Source: Algimonas arctica (GTDB lineage: Bacteria; Pseudomonadota; Alphaproteobacteria; Caulobacterales; Maricaulaceae). From it: a DNA stretch of 64,000 nucleotides. A program made the translations under genes and the position numbers. The stretch is taken from the NCBI RefSeq assembly GCF_014652695.1, contig NZ_BMZH01000001.1, forward strand, positions 1 through 64,000, given 5' to 3'. Below, in pieces: positions 10,901 through 20,665 of the stretch (position 1 is the stretch's first letter; each line of letters begins with the position of its first letter). The notes under the pieces were generated by a model. The model ran no database searches and had not been told where the DNA came from. It was given only the letters and a program-made list of their open reading frames with translations.

Positions 10901-12105
10901 TGCCGCTGGATAACGGCGCGATGGTCAATATCGGTACGAAACTCGCCGATTGGGACCCGTACACCATGCCAATCCTCTCTGAGGTTGCCGGGACTGTGCG
11001 CTTGCTCGATCTGGTTGAAGGGGTCTCCGCCAAGGAAGAAACCGACGAAGATACGGGTATTTCGTCCAAGGTCATTATCGATTGGCGCGCCAGCTCCAAA
11101 TCGGGTGACATTCAGCCTGCTGCGGTGATCGAAGATGAGAACGGCGAACCTGTCGAGCTCATTGAAAACCGGATTGCGCGCTACATGCTCGCAGTCGGGG
11201 CGATCCTGTCGGTTAATGATGGTGATACGGTCAAGCCGGGTACGGTTTTGGCGCGTATTCCTAAAGGGTCTGCGACACAGCGCGACATTACCGGTGGTTT
11301 GCCACGGGTTGCCGAGTTGTTCGAGGCCCGTCGTCCAAAGGATGATGCGATTATCGCCCAGATGGATGGTAAGATTGAATTTACGCGCGACTATAAGAAC
11401 AAGCGTAAAATCTCGATCCTGCCGGAAACAGAAGACGGCGAGAGCATCAGCTTCCTCGTGCCAAAAGGCAAACACATGCTCGTCTCTGATGGCGACATGG
11501 TCAAACGTGGCGATTACATCGTTGATGGTAATCCGGCCCCGCATGACATCCTTCAAGTGATGGGTGTTGAGGCGTTGGCGGAATATCTCGTTGACGAAGT
11601 ACAAGGCGTCTACCGCCTGCAGGGTGTGCCGATTAACGACAAACACATCGAAGTGATTGTCCGGCAAATGCTGCAGAAAGTTGAAGTCACCGATCCGGGC
11701 GACACGTCCATGATCCGCGCCGAACAACTGGATAAGGTTGAGTTTAACGAGCGGAATGCAGAGCTTCTGGCGGGCAATAAGAAGGCGCGTCCGGCTACGG
11801 CTGAACCCGTTCTTCTCGGGATCACCAAAGCCTCGCTTCAAACGCGCAGCTTTATCTCGGCGGCTTCCTTCCAAGAAACGACACGCGTCCTCACGGAAGC
11901 GTCGGTTCAAGGTAAGGAAGACATGCTCGAAGGTCTGAAAGAGAACGTCATCGTGGGTCGTTTGATCCCAGCGGGTACCGGCAGCAATCTGCGTCGCTAC
12001 CAGAAACTGGCGAACACACGCGACACCAAGTTGCTTGCAGAACGTGCGGCAGCGGCTCCAATGGAAGCCTTCCCATCGGAACTCGACGGCGACGCCGCCG
12101 AATAG
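7933..12105 (+). CDS. rpoC: RNA polymerase subunit beta prime
   Basis: The 1390-residue catalytic subunit carries the absolutely conserved metal-binding motif [12 protein letters not shown] at about residue 460. The N-terminal zinc site is visible as [20 protein letters not shown] (about 70-90). The trigger loop/bridge region includes [16 protein letters not shown], and the second zinc cluster includes [19 protein letters not shown]. The length is as expected for alphaproteobacteria. It ends the ribosomal/RNA polymerase cluster and is followed by a strong terminator. Confidence 0.98.
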   Translation: MNQEVMNIFNPAQEGPSFDRIRISLASPEKILSWSFGEIKKPETINYRTFKPEKDGLFCARIFGPVKDYECLCGKYKRMKYKGVVCEKCGVEVTVTRVRRERMGHIELAAPVAHIWFLKSLPSRISTMLNMTLKEVERVLYFESYVVTEPGLTSLDERQILSEDEYLDAQAEFGEDSFTAGIGAEAVREMLGDLDLDAEIERTRFDMTETGSELKLKKLSKRLKLLESFKKSGNRPEWMVLTIVPVIPPELRPLVPLDGGRFATSDLNDLYRRVINRNNRLKRLIELRAPDIIIRNEKRMLQESVDALFDNGRRGRTITGANKRPLKSMSDMLKGKQGRFRQNLLGKRVDYSGRSVIVVGPELKLHECGLPKKMALELFKPFIYSRLDAKGLSGTVKQSKKLVEKERPEIWDILDEVIREHPVLLNRAPTLHRLGIQAFEPKLTEGKAIRLHPLVCAAFNADFDGDQMAVHVPLSIEAQLEARVLMMSTNNILSPANGKPIIVPSQDIVLGLYYMSLMRDGETGEGMMFADVAEVEAALDNKVVTLHAKVKGRFPVTHEDGTTTMEVAETTPGRLKLGEFLPRHHNIPFSVINKELTKKEIGKLIDIVYRHGGQKATVIFADKMMGLGFAEAAKAGISFGKDDMIIPETKYTLVAETHELVQDFEQQYADGLITKGEKYNKVVDAWSKCTDKVADAMMDEAAKPRKIINSIFMMAESGARGSKNQMKQLAGMRGLMAKPSGEIIETPITANFKEGLTVMDYFNSTHGARKGLADTALKTANSGYLTRRLVDVAQDCIVTEQDCGTEAGIEIKPVVDGGDVVVSLGERILGRVLSEDMHDPRTGDLMFPANTYIDEDKMLIVDEGGAADIRVRSPLTCETITGICATCYGRDLARGTKVNMGEAVGVIAAQSIGEPGTQLTMRTFHIGGTASVADKSVIEAVNEGRIKYDEKDVIETDNGFIVNVRKLEFEVVNTDGKTLEIHKVDFGSRMPLDNGAMVNIGTKLADWDPYTMPILSEVAGTVRLLDLVEGVSAKEETDEDTGISSKVIIDWRASSKSGDIQPAAVIEDENGEPVELIENRIARYMLAVGAILSVNDGDTVKPGTVLARIPKGSATQRDITGGLPRVAELFEARRPKDDAIIAQMDGKIEFTRDYKNKRKISILPETEDGESISFLVPKGKHMLVSDGDMVKRGDYIVDGNPAPHDILQVMGVEALAEYLVDEVQGVYRLQGVPINDKHIEVIVRQMLQKVEVTDPGDTSMIRAEQLDKVEFNERNAELLAGNKKARPATAEPVLLGITKASLQTRSFISAASFQETTRVLTEASVQGKEDMLEGLKENVIVGRLIPAGTGSNLRRYQKLANTRDTKLLAERAAAAPMEAFPSELDGDAAE

Positions 12106-12128
12106 ACGACGCGACATTAGATTTAGGA

Positions 12129-12156
12129 AGGCCGCTCCTCGGAGCGGCCTTTTTTT
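12129..12156 (+). terminator. Rho-independent terminator after rpoC
   Basis: AGGCCGCTCC and GGAGCGGCCT form a 10-bp stem around a two-base apex (effectively CCTCGG closing), followed directly by seven T residues. It closes the secE-rpoC transcription unit. Confidence 0.93.
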
Positions 12157-12172
12157 ATGGGTCTGTTGGTGT

Positions 12173-12206
12173 TTGCGTGAATGTAACTCAGCCCTATAAT
12201 GGCGCT
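12173..12206 (+). promoter_or_regulatory. Candidate promoter with leaderless start
   Basis: TTGCGT (12173-12178), a 16-bp spacer and a perfect TATAAT (12195-12200) lie between the rpoC terminator and the next gene. The expected transcription start, about 7 bp after the -10 box, falls on the A of the ATG at 12207. No Shine-Dalgarno sequence can fit in that space, so a leaderless mRNA is suggested. Confidence 0.5.
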
Positions 12207-13562
12207 ATGAAACTTAAATTTATTGCCCTTATGTCGCTGTGTCTCATCTTTGTTGTGGGCCTCGTGGCCTATCTCGCGAACCCTTATTTAAAGTCCGCAA
12301 CCAGTTACAAAGCCAAAGCGTTTTGCTCAGAATATTTCGTCGCAAGGCGCACGCAGAATGATATTTTGGCCAATGATTTCTTGCGTGTTCACCCCATTGT
12401 ATCTCGCGCAAAGGTCAGTGTGGGGCAACGGAGTATAAGTGGTCACGGCGTCGTAAAGGGACATGTGTTTGGGATCATGGGTCGCGTTACAGCGGTTTAC
12501 CGACCCGGCTACGGTTGTGTGCTCGACATTGGCGGACCTCCGGTTGGTTATCGACTGGATCGACGTCGCTTTAAGTCGACCCGCTGGCCCGTCGCGACCG
12601 ATGGTAATATCCAAGCCTTGACCGAAGCTTTCCGGTCCGACGCAGAGCGGGACAACCCAGCCGATATTCGCGCAGTCGTGGTCGTTCAAGACGGTGTCAT
12701 TGTGGCCGAGGATTATGCCGATGGTTTCGCCCGAAATGTGCCGATGCAAAGCTGGTCGATGGCCAAATCCGTGACGCAAGCGATGACAGCCATTGCGATT
12801 GATCAGGGATTGCTCGCATTGACAGACAGCGCACTCATGCCGGACTGGACGGGCGACGACCCACGCGCCGCCATCACTGTTGCCGATCTTTTGCATATGA
12901 CGGATGGCCTCGATTTCGTCGAGGATTACGGTGATCCAACATCAGATGTGACGCGGATGTTATTCGGAAGTCGCAATATGGGGTTGGCAGCGTCGAAAGC
13001 ACCGCTCGCGCATACCCCTGGAACGCATTGGGCCTATTCCAGTGGCACAACGAATATTCTTTCGGCCGTGCTGCGACGCGCGATTGAGGCCTCGGGACAG
13101 GATTATCATTATTGGGTCTATGAGCATCTGTTCAACCCGATTGGAATGCGGTCTCCCGTTTTTGAAACGGATGCCTGTGGGACATTCATTGGTTCCAGCT
13201 ATCTCTATGTCAGTCCACATGACTGGGCGCGGTTGGGTCAATTATATCTCGATGATGGGATCTGGGACGGGCAACGCGTTTTGCCGGAGGGGACGGTAGC
13301 CTATGCCACGACACCGTCTTTACCCGACTCTGCCCCGTTTTACGGTGCGCAGTGGTGGCTCAATAAGCCCATGCCGGATGGTTGGCAGCGCTTGCCAGGC
13401 CTACCGGACAGTGCCTTTTTTATGGGCGGACACGACGGACAAATGGTCATCGTTATTCCGTCCAAAAATGCGGTTATCGTCCGTCTCGGAATGACCCGTC
13501 CGCCAGTCGACAATGATGTTGATGTGATGCCGGGCCTCGCGGCGATTGTGGACGCTTTGTAG
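12207..13562 (+). CDS. Serine hydrolase, class C beta-lactamase/EstB-like family
   Basis: The 451-residue protein starts with a basic N-terminus and one hydrophobic segment (about residues 4-24), so it is membrane-anchored or exported to the periplasm. It has the serine beta-lactamase-like (PF00144) active-site motifs: SMAK with nucleophile Ser184 and Lys187, YSS at Tyr277, and GGHDG around His409 in place of the KTG triad. Members include esterases, D-amino-acid amidases and 6-aminohexanoate-dimer hydrolases, and the substrate cannot be told from sequence. I start at ATG 12207 because it begins the hydrophobic segment; an in-frame GTG at 12177 overlaps the putative -35 box. Confidence 0.8.
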   Translation: MKLKFIALMSLCLIFVVGLVAYLANPYLKSATSYKAKAFCSEYFVARRTQNDILANDFLRVHPIVSRAKVSVGQRSISGHGVVKGHVFGIMGRVTAVYRPGYGCVLDIGGPPVGYRLDRRRFKSTRWPVATDGNIQALTEAFRSDAERDNPADIRAVVVVQDGVIVAEDYADGFARNVPMQSWSMAKSVTQAMTAIAIDQGLLALTDSALMPDWTGDDPRAAITVADLLHMTDGLDFVEDYGDPTSDVTRMLFGSRNMGLAASKAPLAHTPGTHWAYSSGTTNILSAVLRRAIEASGQDYHYWVYEHLFNPIGMRSPVFETDACGTFIGSSYLYVSPHDWARLGQLYLDDGIWDGQRVLPEGTVAYATTPSLPDSAPFYGAQWWLNKPMPDGWQRLPGLPDSAFFMGGHDGQMVIVIPSKNAVIVRLGMTRPPVDNDVDVMPGLAAIVDAL

Positions 13563-13659
13563 CGCGCATATGCGCACACCATGGCTCCTATTTTGATAGT
13601 CTAAATCTCGTACAAGCGTCGCATGTTTGTGCTATTCCTCTCGTTCACAAGGACGTCTC

Positions 13660-14400
13660 ATGACCTATGATCTCTCAAATAAGACCGCAATTGTTACCGG
13701 AGGATCACGGGGGATAGGTGCCGCGATTGCGACGCGGCTCGCGGCTGATGGTGCACATGTCGTGTTGACCTACAATAGCAGCGAAGGCCCGGCCCAAGCG
13801 GTCGTATCCGCCATCAAAGCGAATGGAGGGTCCGCTGTGGCTGTGAAGGCCGACGCATCTGATCCATCTTCCGTGGCCGCCTACATCGATAAAGCCGCTG
13901 AAAAAGGGGGGATAGATATCCTTGTCCATAATGCCGGGATCGCGCGCATGGCACCGATATCCGAAGCGGGTTTGGACATGTTTAGGGAGGTCTATAAAAC
14001 GAATGTGGACGGCGTTTATGCGGGTACACATGCGGCCATTCCTCACTTGAATGATGGGGCGTCCATCATTGTCATTAGTAGTATCAATTCTCATACGTTC
14101 CCGATTCCCGGGTTTGCCATTTACGGATCATCCAAAGCCGCGGTGACGGGTCTCGTAAAAGGGTGGGCGCGCGATCTGGGTCATCGGAATATCCGCGTTA
14201 ATGCGATTCAGCCGGGTCCGATCGACACAGATATGAACCCAGCGGATGGCGGCCATGCTGAGGGCATGCGGCGAATGACGGCGCTGAGGCGTTACGGGAA
14301 AAGCACAGAAGTCGCGGCGTTAGCCGCCTTTTTGGCGTCCGATGAATCCAGTTTCATTACCGGGACGGGGATCGATATCGACGGCGGTATGACGATATAG
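13660..14400 (+). CDS. SDR family oxidoreductase (FabG-like)
   Basis: A 246-residue classical short-chain dehydrogenase/reductase. It has the nucleotide-binding TGGSRGIG at residues 13-20, NNAG-like HNAGIA near residue 90, and the catalytic YxxxK at Tyr155-Lys159, with SS about 13 residues earlier. The C-terminal FITGTGIDIDGGMTI is the family ending. The ATG at 13660 follows AAGGACG and starts at the conserved strand; an extension to 13627 would add 11 unconserved residues. Such enzymes reduce ketones or 3-oxoacyl thioesters with NAD(P)H; the substrate is unknown. The HMG-CoA lyase-like gene follows after 36 bp. Confidence 0.88.
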   Translation: MTYDLSNKTAIVTGGSRGIGAAIATRLAADGAHVVLTYNSSEGPAQAVVSAIKANGGSAVAVKADASDPSSVAAYIDKAAEKGGIDILVHNAGIARMAPISEAGLDMFREVYKTNVDGVYAGTHAAIPHLNDGASIIVISSINSHTFPIPGFAIYGSSKAAVTGLVKGWARDLGHRNIRVNAIQPGPIDTDMNPADGGHAEGMRRMTALRRYGKSTEVAALAAFLASDESSFITGTGIDIDGGMTI

Positions 14401-14436
14401 ATCCTTGATCCACTTAAAACGTTGAAGGCGTAAACC

Positions 14437-15342
14437 ATGGCATCCATCGAAATTCTTGACGTCACCGCTCGCGATGGCCTCCAGAACGAGGCTCGTCTGT
14501 TCTCAACAGACGAAAAGCTTTCCTTGATAAACCGTGCGATAGTGGCGGGCGCAAAACGGATCGAAGTAGCGAGTTTCGCCCATCCCAAATACGTCCCGCA
14601 AATGGCGGACGCTGAAGCGGTCATTGCGGGTCTGCCAATCGAGACGGACGTGACCTATATTGGTCTGGTCATGAATGAGCGCGGCGTGGACCGGGCGCTC
14701 AAGACGTCTGTGCATGAGCTGGGCCTTGTGGCTGCCGCGAGCGATACTTTCGCGACGAAAAACCAAAACCAGACCCGCGACAGTTCCGTTGCGATGGCCT
14801 GCGCGATGGCGGCGAAGACGCGGCAAGCGGGCCGGGCGGTCAATGTGACGATCGCCACAGCCTTCGGCTGTCCGTTCGAGGGTGAAATTTCGGAAGAAGT
14901 CGTGCTGGATATGGTGCACCGTTTGTTCGACGCGGGGCTCACAGAAGTCGCTTTGGCGGACACCATCGGCGTCGCCAACCCGTGGCAGGTCAGTGCAATA
15001 TTTGAACGTGTGGCGAGGGAACTGCCGCAGCTTTCCATGCGCGCGCATTTCCACAATACGCGCAATACTGGCCTCGCCAATGTCCATGCGGCCATTCAAG
15101 CGGGTGTCAAAACCATCGATGTATCAATTGGCGGTATAGGCGGCTGCCCCTTTGCGCCGAAAGCGACAGGCAATGTGCCTGCAGAAGATGTCATTTACAT
15201 GCTGGACCGCGCTGGCTTTCAGACGGGATATGATCTGAATGCTGTCATCAAGACCGCGCATTGGTTGTCCGATGTCATGGAAAAACCACTGCCGGGTATG
15301 GTCAGCCGCGCTGGCGGTTTTCCGGTTCCTGTTGCTGTCTAG
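14437..15342 (+). CDS. mvaB: Hydroxymethylglutaryl-CoA lyase family protein
   Basis: The 301-residue TIM-barrel enzyme would cleave HMG-CoA to acetyl-CoA and acetoacetate, the last step of leucine degradation. Motifs are DVTARDGLQNE at residues 7-17 (metal and acid/base residues), a HFHNTRNTGLAN metal-binding segment, and the signature GGIGGCPFAPKATGN with the catalytic Cys. All these match the DRE-TIM metallolyase family and specifically HMG-CoA lyase. No other leucine catabolism gene is adjacent. A related aldolase on another 3-hydroxyacyl-CoA cannot be excluded. Confidence 0.85.
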   Translation: MASIEILDVTARDGLQNEARLFSTDEKLSLINRAIVAGAKRIEVASFAHPKYVPQMADAEAVIAGLPIETDVTYIGLVMNERGVDRALKTSVHELGLVAAASDTFATKNQNQTRDSSVAMACAMAAKTRQAGRAVNVTIATAFGCPFEGEISEEVVLDMVHRLFDAGLTEVALADTIGVANPWQVSAIFERVARELPQLSMRAHFHNTRNTGLANVHAAIQAGVKTIDVSIGGIGGCPFAPKATGNVPAEDVIYMLDRAGFQTGYDLNAVIKTAHWLSDVMEKPLPGMVSRAGGFPVPVAV

Positions 15343-15400
15343 GCCGTCTGACCTGTCCGGTAGACTCGCGCCCGCCCAAATTTCGTTCTAGGTTTAATTT

Positions 15401-17212
15401 GTGCGGTTCGGTGAAGCTTTCCTCGAAGAACTAAAATCCCGTGTCCGGCCTTCGGACGTGGTGGGTAAACATGTGAAATTGCGTCGTCAGGGGCGAGAGT
15501 TCGCAGGCCTGTCGCCCTTCACCAATGAAAAAACGCCGTCTTTTTTCGTTAATGATGAGAAGGGCTTCTACCATTGTTTCTCGTCCGGCAAACACGGCGA
15601 CTCGATTAGCTTTCTGATGGAAGTCACCGGCCTTAGCTTTCCCGAAGCGGTCGAGCAGCTGGCGCAGATGGCGGGGATGGAACTGCCGCGACAAGACCCA
15701 CGCGCCGAAGAACGCGCCAAGGAACGAAAAGCCGCGATCAGTTGGATGGAGCGCGCACAAGATCATTTTGAGAAGACACTCTACCGTGCTCCGGGTGAGG
15801 CGGCTCGCAACTATTTGAAAGCGCGCGGGCTCAGCAAAACAGCCGCGCAATATTTCGGGATGGGGTTTGCCGAAGACAGTTTTTCATCCCTGAAAGATAA
15901 TCTGATCCGAGAAGGGGCGGATGAACGACAGCTCATTGACGCGGGATTGTTGGTCGATCCGGATGATAAGAGCCGGGGCAGTTGGGATCGGTTTCGCAAT
16001 CGCATCATGTTCCCGATCCACGATAATCGTGGACGGCTCGTCGCGTTTGGCGGCCGGGCGATGGAAAAAGACGCCAAAGCGAAATATTTAAACTCACCGG
16101 AAACGCGGCTCTTTTCCAAAGGGCAGCTCTTATACAACTATCACCGCGCGCGAGCCGCGCTCGCCGATCCAAAAAATGGGGCGAGGGGCCTTATCGTGGT
16201 CGAAGGTTATATGGACGTTATCGCCTTATCGCGCGCAGGGTTCCGCCATGCCGTGGCCCCCTTGGGCACCGCGCTGACAGAAGAACAATTGGCGCTGATT
16301 TGGCGGGCCGGGCCGGATGGGTTCCTCTGTTTTGACGGTGATAAAGCGGGTCTTCGTGCGGCTTATCGCTCGATTGAACGGGCGTTGCCGCTGCTAAAAC
16401 CGGGCCAGAGCTTACGGTTTGTGATCATGCCTGACGGGCAAGATCCGGACGATCTCATCCAAGCCAAAGGTGCGCCCGCCTTTTCTGCGCTGCTGGAACG
16501 CAGTGTACCCTTGGTGGATATGTTGTGGCGGCGCGAAATCGAGAAAGAGGTGCTCAATACGCCGGAAGCGAAAGCCGGATTGAAATCCCGCCTTTATGAT
16601 GCGCTCCGAGAGATCAAAGATCCGACCGTGCGTGAACTCTATGAAGCCAGCCTACTGGGGCGGTTCGATAAGCAATTTGGCCGAGTCTGGACACCGAATC
16701 GGTCAAAGTCGCGTGAGAAAAAGGCGGATAAAAAGGTCGTTGCGGCCGGGGCGGCTAAATTGGCGAGTAATATGCGGCAAGCACAGACGTTGATTGGCGG
16801 CATAATTTTGTTTCCAAATCTGCTCGAAGACGTCGATGAGACGCTGTTCGGCCTTGATTTCACCGATCCGGCGCATGTCGCAGCACAAAGATCGATTCTG
16901 CGCTACTGGAGGCAGACGAAAGCTGTTGATATCGCGGGGTTGCATGCCCATATGTCGGTAGATGGATTAGAGGAGGAGTTACGCACCATTCTGTCTCGGC
17001 GGTCGCTAATCACGGCAGCTCTGGGTGGTGCAGATGCGGAAAACGGCGATCGCGCGGCTATCTGGATAGAAGAAGCCGGCACCTTTATGGAACACGCCCG
17101 AACAGACGCAGGCTCCCCCGAAGCTCGGTCACGAATGGCCGAGACAATCCGCAAGGACAATGCTGAGGCGATGCATCGCCTTATGCGGGCACAGAGTCGT
17201 GCCCGCGAGTAA
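15401..17212 (+). CDS. dnaG: DNA primase DnaG
   Basis: The 603-residue primase synthesises RNA primers at the replication fork. It starts with GTG. The N-terminal zinc-binding domain is degenerate: where Escherichia coli has Cys, His, Cys, Cys ligands, this protein has Ser38, Thr41, Cys59 and Ser62 (LSPFTNEKTPSF, then YHCFSSGKHGD), leaving only one ligand. The TOPRIM core is intact, with the acidic VVEGYMDVIAL at about residues 266-276 and FDGDKAG. The C-terminal third is the helicase-interacting domain. rpoD follows 101 bp downstream, as in the macromolecular synthesis operon, although rpsU is absent. Confidence 0.95.
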   Translation: MRFGEAFLEELKSRVRPSDVVGKHVKLRRQGREFAGLSPFTNEKTPSFFVNDEKGFYHCFSSGKHGDSISFLMEVTGLSFPEAVEQLAQMAGMELPRQDPRAEERAKERKAAISWMERAQDHFEKTLYRAPGEAARNYLKARGLSKTAAQYFGMGFAEDSFSSLKDNLIREGADERQLIDAGLLVDPDDKSRGSWDRFRNRIMFPIHDNRGRLVAFGGRAMEKDAKAKYLNSPETRLFSKGQLLYNYHRARAALADPKNGARGLIVVEGYMDVIALSRAGFRHAVAPLGTALTEEQLALIWRAGPDGFLCFDGDKAGLRAAYRSIERALPLLKPGQSLRFVIMPDGQDPDDLIQAKGAPAFSALLERSVPLVDMLWRREIEKEVLNTPEAKAGLKSRLYDALREIKDPTVRELYEASLLGRFDKQFGRVWTPNRSKSREKKADKKVVAAGAAKLASNMRQAQTLIGGIILFPNLLEDVDETLFGLDFTDPAHVAAQRSILRYWRQTKAVDIAGLHAHMSVDGLEEELRTILSRRSLITAALGGADAENGDRAAIWIEEAGTFMEHARTDAGSPEARSRMAETIRKDNAEAMHRLMRAQSRARE

Positions 17213-17313
17213 CCAGTATAAGGCCCTGATGTCCGTCGTTCGGATATGAGGGCTCTTTCAGTTTGTGCGGACCTGACAGTCACACGTCGGGTACCCAAAG
17301 GAGACGGACACCA

Positions 17314-19317
17314 ATGGCTGAGGCCGATTCCAAAACAGAGTTGAGTGTGCAGACGAAAAGCCGTCTTGATTTCAATAATATTGACGTCAAACGGATGATT
17401 ACCAAGGCCAAGAAATCGGGTCTTCTGACAACCGAGGAGCTGAATTCGCACCTCGATATCAATGGTATTTCTGCGGAAGAAATCGAAGTTGTCCTCGCGA
17501 CTCTTTCTGAAATGGGCATTTCTGTCCATGAGGAAAAGGACGAGGAAACCCTCGGTCCCAAGACCCTCGCGCGTAATCAAACGACGGCCGTTAAGGGCGG
17601 GAATTCTAAGGAAGAACTCGACCGCACTGATGACCCTGTGCGCATGTATTTGCGCGAAATGGGCGTGGTTGAATTGCTATCACGCGAAGGCGAAATCGCC
17701 ATCGCTAAGCGGATCGAAGCCGGCCGCAACACGATGATCAAAGGTCTGTGCGAAAGCGCGCTGACCTTTGAAGCGATGATGATCTGGCGCGAAGAATTGG
17801 CCGAAGGCGCGATTTTACTGCGCGACATCATCGATCTGGATGGCACCTATAACCGCTCTATCGGTAATGTGCAGGAAGACCGGTCTCACTTGGCCGTGCG
17901 CCGTGAGAAGATTGAAAAAGGCGAGCTGGAAAAAGAAGAAGGCGATCTGCCGAGCTTGGCCGAAGAGCGCAAGCTCAAGCTGCCAGAGCGCAATTACGCC
18001 CCGGGCGAAAAGCCAATTGAAGACGATACAGACGATGAAGAGGATAAGACCAACCTCTCCATGGCCATGATGGAAGCCGCTCTGCGTGAGCAGATCATGG
18101 AGAAGTTGGACCGTATTTCGGAAGACTTTGCCCGATTCCAAAAGCTGCAGCAGATGATTATTGCGGCGCGCCTCAAAGGTAAAAAGCTCCGGACGCCGCA
18201 GCGCGATGAGTATGAAGAAATTTCAGACCGGATCGTTGAAGAGATCAAAGGTCTGCAACTCAATAATGCTCGGATCGAAGCGTTGGTCGAACAGCTCTTC
18301 CACATCAATAAGCGGTTCATCAGCCTTGAAGGCAAATTGATGCGCTTGGCCGACGGCAATGGCGTCCCCCGCCAAGAGTTCCTCGCGGCTTATCTGGGTT
18401 CAGAATTGAACCCGAATTGGCTCAATGACATGCGCGGCCAGTCAACAGCCTGGGACCGCTTCATTGATCGCGAAGCGATTACGATTGAGAAAATCCGCAC
18501 TGAAATCGCTGAAATGGCGAAAGAAACCGGGGTTCCGGTCGATGAATTCCGCCGTATTGTGCAGACCGTCCAGAAAGGCCAACGCGAAGCGCGTCAAGCC
18601 AAGAAGGAAATGGTCGAAGCCAACTTGCGTCTCGTGATTTCAATTGCCAAGAAATACACCAATCGCGGCTTGCAATTCCTCGACCTTATTCAAGAGGGCA
18701 ATATCGGCCTGATGAAAGCAGTCGATAAGTTTGAATATCGTCGCGGTTATAAATTCTCGACCTATGCGACTTGGTGGATCCGGCAGGCGATTACGCGCTC
18801 AATCGCGGATCAGGCCCGAACGATCCGAATTCCGGTCCATATGATCGAGACGATCAACAAAATCGTCCGCACCAGCCGTCAAATTTTGCACGAAATCGGT
18901 CGCGAACCGACGCCCGAAGAATTGGCGGCGAAGCTCTCCATGCCTTTGGACAAAGTCCGTAAGGTAATGAAGATCGCGAAAGAGCCGATCTCTTTGGAGA
19001 CGCCTATCGGTGACGAAGAAGACAGCCAGCTTGGTGACTTTATCGAGGATAGCAATGCGATCCTGCCAATCGACAGCGCAATCCAATCGAACCTGCGCGA
19101 AACCACGACCCGCGTGCTCGCCTCACTCACCCCGCGTGAAGAACGTGTCCTACGGATGCGGTTCGGGATTGGCATGAACACCGACCACACACTCGAAGAA
19201 GTCGGTCAGCAGTTCAGCGTGACGCGCGAACGGATCCGCCAGATTGAAGCGAAAGCGCTACGGAAGCTCAAGCATCCAAGCCGGAGCCGCAAATTGCGGA
19301 GTTTCTTGGATCAGTAA
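17314..19317 (+). CDS. rpoD: RNA polymerase primary sigma factor (sigma-70/sigma-73)
   Basis: The 667-residue housekeeping sigma factor. Region 1.1 lies at the N-terminus, region 1.2 is [21 protein letters not shown], and an acidic non-conserved insert follows (about residues 190-260). Region 2 includes [20 protein letters not shown] and [17 protein letters not shown]. Region 4.2 contains the helix-turn-helix [20 protein letters not shown]. The start ATG at 17314 is preceded by AAAGGAGA; the open frame extends upstream, but without a ribosome-binding site. It lies downstream of dnaG, and a terminator follows the stop. Confidence 0.97.
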   Translation: MAEADSKTELSVQTKSRLDFNNIDVKRMITKAKKSGLLTTEELNSHLDINGISAEEIEVVLATLSEMGISVHEEKDEETLGPKTLARNQTTAVKGGNSKEELDRTDDPVRMYLREMGVVELLSREGEIAIAKRIEAGRNTMIKGLCESALTFEAMMIWREELAEGAILLRDIIDLDGTYNRSIGNVQEDRSHLAVRREKIEKGELEKEEGDLPSLAEERKLKLPERNYAPGEKPIEDDTDDEEDKTNLSMAMMEAALREQIMEKLDRISEDFARFQKLQQMIIAARLKGKKLRTPQRDEYEEISDRIVEEIKGLQLNNARIEALVEQLFHINKRFISLEGKLMRLADGNGVPRQEFLAAYLGSELNPNWLNDMRGQSTAWDRFIDREAITIEKIRTEIAEMAKETGVPVDEFRRIVQTVQKGQREARQAKKEMVEANLRLVISIAKKYTNRGLQFLDLIQEGNIGLMKAVDKFEYRRGYKFSTYATWWIRQAITRSIADQARTIRIPVHMIETINKIVRTSRQILHEIGREPTPEELAAKLSMPLDKVRKVMKIAKEPISLETPIGDEEDSQLGDFIEDSNAILPIDSAIQSNLRETTTRVLASLTPREERVLRMRFGIGMNTDHTLEEVGQQFSVTRERIRQIEAKALRKLKHPSRSRKLRSFLDQ

Positions 19318-19334
19318 GTCGCTGACAATAATCA

Positions 19335-19361
19335 AAAGGGTCGCTTTGGCGGCCCTTTTCT
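19335..19361 (+). terminator. Terminator after rpoD
   Basis: AAAGGGTCGC pairs with GCGGCCCTTT over 10 positions (one G-T pair) around a TTTG loop, followed by TCTTT. The T-tract is short, so termination may be partial. The hairpin overlaps the probable beginning of the next small gene. Confidence 0.7.
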
Positions 19362-19840
19362 TTGCGGTGCTTGATGTTGTTTACTTTGGCTTGAAACAAT
19401 GGGGGTTTATTGGGCGGCAGTTTGGTGATGGTTTGAATACGCAGAAAACTATCGGATTTATGAAGCTTGGTGATGAAGCTATAATTCAGGTCGCTCCTTC
19501 ACGGCGAGGGATCACGCGTTATTCAATCCGTCGGGAGGACGAGGGTGACAAAAATCGACCAAATTTTGCTTATGTACTCGTCTCGCGCGAAAGCCTGTGC
19601 GGGCAGGAGAGGACGATCAATAAGCCAAGCTATATGAGGTCCCAAGAAAATATAGTTTTCTTAGATGACCCTCGCGCAAGCCGTAAACTTATCAGACCGT
19701 CTCTTTGGCAACGTCGCAAACCTGTATGTATATACGTGAAACTGGACACATATGCGGGTGTCCAACCTTTGCCTCTGAAGTTCGTTATACGAGTCCACAA
19801 CACACGCCCCTGTTGGGGTATTGAGTGTCTTCTGGACTAA
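19346..19840 (+). CDS. Hypothetical protein with N-terminal membrane segment
   Basis: I do not recognise this family. The open frame continues from inside rpoD to 19840; the credible part begins near the hydrophobic segment ALAALFFAVLDVVYFGL. No ATG with a ribosome-binding site precedes it. TTG at 19346 is my best guess, GTG at about 19367 and ATG at 19460 are alternatives, and the first lies inside the rpoD terminator hairpin. The rest (about 140 residues) is basic, mostly beta-like and contains four or five Cys residues, so it may be a small secreted or membrane-anchored protein. Coding status is uncertain. Confidence 0.4.
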   Translation: MAALFFAVLDVVYFGLKQWGFIGRQFGDGLNTQKTIGFMKLGDEAIIQVAPSRRGITRYSIRREDEGDKNRPNFAYVLVSRESLCGQERTINKPSYMRSQENIVFLDDPRASRKLIRPSLWQRRKPVCIYVKLDTYAGVQPLPLKFVIRVHNTRPCWGIECLLD

Positions 19841-19858
19841 TTCTTTAAGGATCGTCCA

Positions 19859-20665
19859 ATGGGTGTTTCAGACGACTGTAGTACATTTCAAAACTTGCCC
19901 AATCTGTGGCGTACATCGCTTCCAAACCCCGACTCATCTTCCCACAAATATCAACGCGGATATTGTGTCGTTTTCGCAGCCCCAGCGCTGACAGGGGCAA
20001 CGCGGATGGCGGCGACGGCGGCGCTGCGTATTGGGGCCGGGCTCGTGACCGTTCAGGCCGCGCAGCGCGGCGATATCTACCGCATGACTTTGCCACCTGA
20101 AATCATGGTGCAGGATGACGGCGAACCTGTGCCTGATAAAGCGACGGTTTTGCTTGGCGGGCCGGGCGGAATATCGCCTCATCACAAGCGTGACCTGCTG
20201 CGACGTTCGGACTTGCCACGGGTCATTGATAGCGGCGCCTTGCCGGACAGGCCTGCGCTTTTGAATGGCACGGTGAAAACGGTGCTGACGCCACATGAGG
20301 GTGAATTCGAAACCCTCTTTGGGCCAATTGGCGATGACCGGAGGCAGGCCGCGCTTCAGACGGCCCAGCGCGCGCAATCCATTGTCGTGTTGAAAGGTCC
20401 GGTGACATTAATCGCCCATCCCGATGGACGGCTGATCGTCAATGACCGTCCAGACGCCAATCTCGCCACGGCTGGTACAGGCGATGTCCTCGCGGGTATG
20501 ATCGCGGGGTTGATCGCCCAAGGCATGGATGTGTTTTACGCGGCTGCCGCGGCTGTTTGGATGCATTCCGAAGCGGCTCGCCGGATCGGACATGGTCTTA
20601 TAGCCTCTGATATTATCAAGGCGCTTCCCAATGTGCTAAAAACCGCCGCCGATCCTGACAGCTAA
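19859..20665 (+). CDS. nnrD: ADP/ATP-dependent NAD(P)H-hydrate dehydratase (NnrD domain only)
   Basis: The 268-residue protein repairs hydrated NAD(P)H (NADHX, NADPHX). It has the ribokinase-like YjeF C-terminal domain: KYQRGYCVVFAA at about residue 30, RIGAGLVTV, TPHEGEFETLFG, VVLKGPVTLIA and the signature NLATAGTGDVLAGMIAGLIAQG. In most bacteria this domain is fused behind an NnrE epimerase domain of about 200 residues. Here the protein starts in the linker, with ATG 19859 and an AAGGA ribosome-binding site, so the epimerase must lie elsewhere or be missing. Its stop overlaps the convergent xth gene by 4 bp. Confidence 0.88.
   Translation: MGVSDDCSTFQNLPNLWRTSLPNPDSSSHKYQRGYCVVFAAPALTGATRMAATAALRIGAGLVTVQAAQRGDIYRMTLPPEIMVQDDGEPVPDKATVLLGGPGGISPHHKRDLLRRSDLPRVIDSGALPDRPALLNGTVKTVLTPHEGEFETLFGPIGDDRRQAALQTAQRAQSIVVLKGPVTLIAHPDGRLIVNDRPDANLATAGTGDVLAGMIAGLIAQGMDVFYAAAAAVWMHSEAARRIGHGLIASDIIKALPNVLKTAADPDS

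Noticed and set aside
9064-12117. A 1017-codon open frame on the minus strand across rpoC
   Set aside because: It is antisense to the conserved rpoC, has no family motifs, and arises from the codon bias of the real gene; similar long antisense frames lie under rpoB (6355-7527, 4273-5244) and rplK-rplA (1182-2156).
19244-19345. N-terminal extension of the hypothetical gene after rpoD
   Set aside because: This part lies inside rpoD in another frame and starts with TTG; only the segment after the rpoD stop is plausible.
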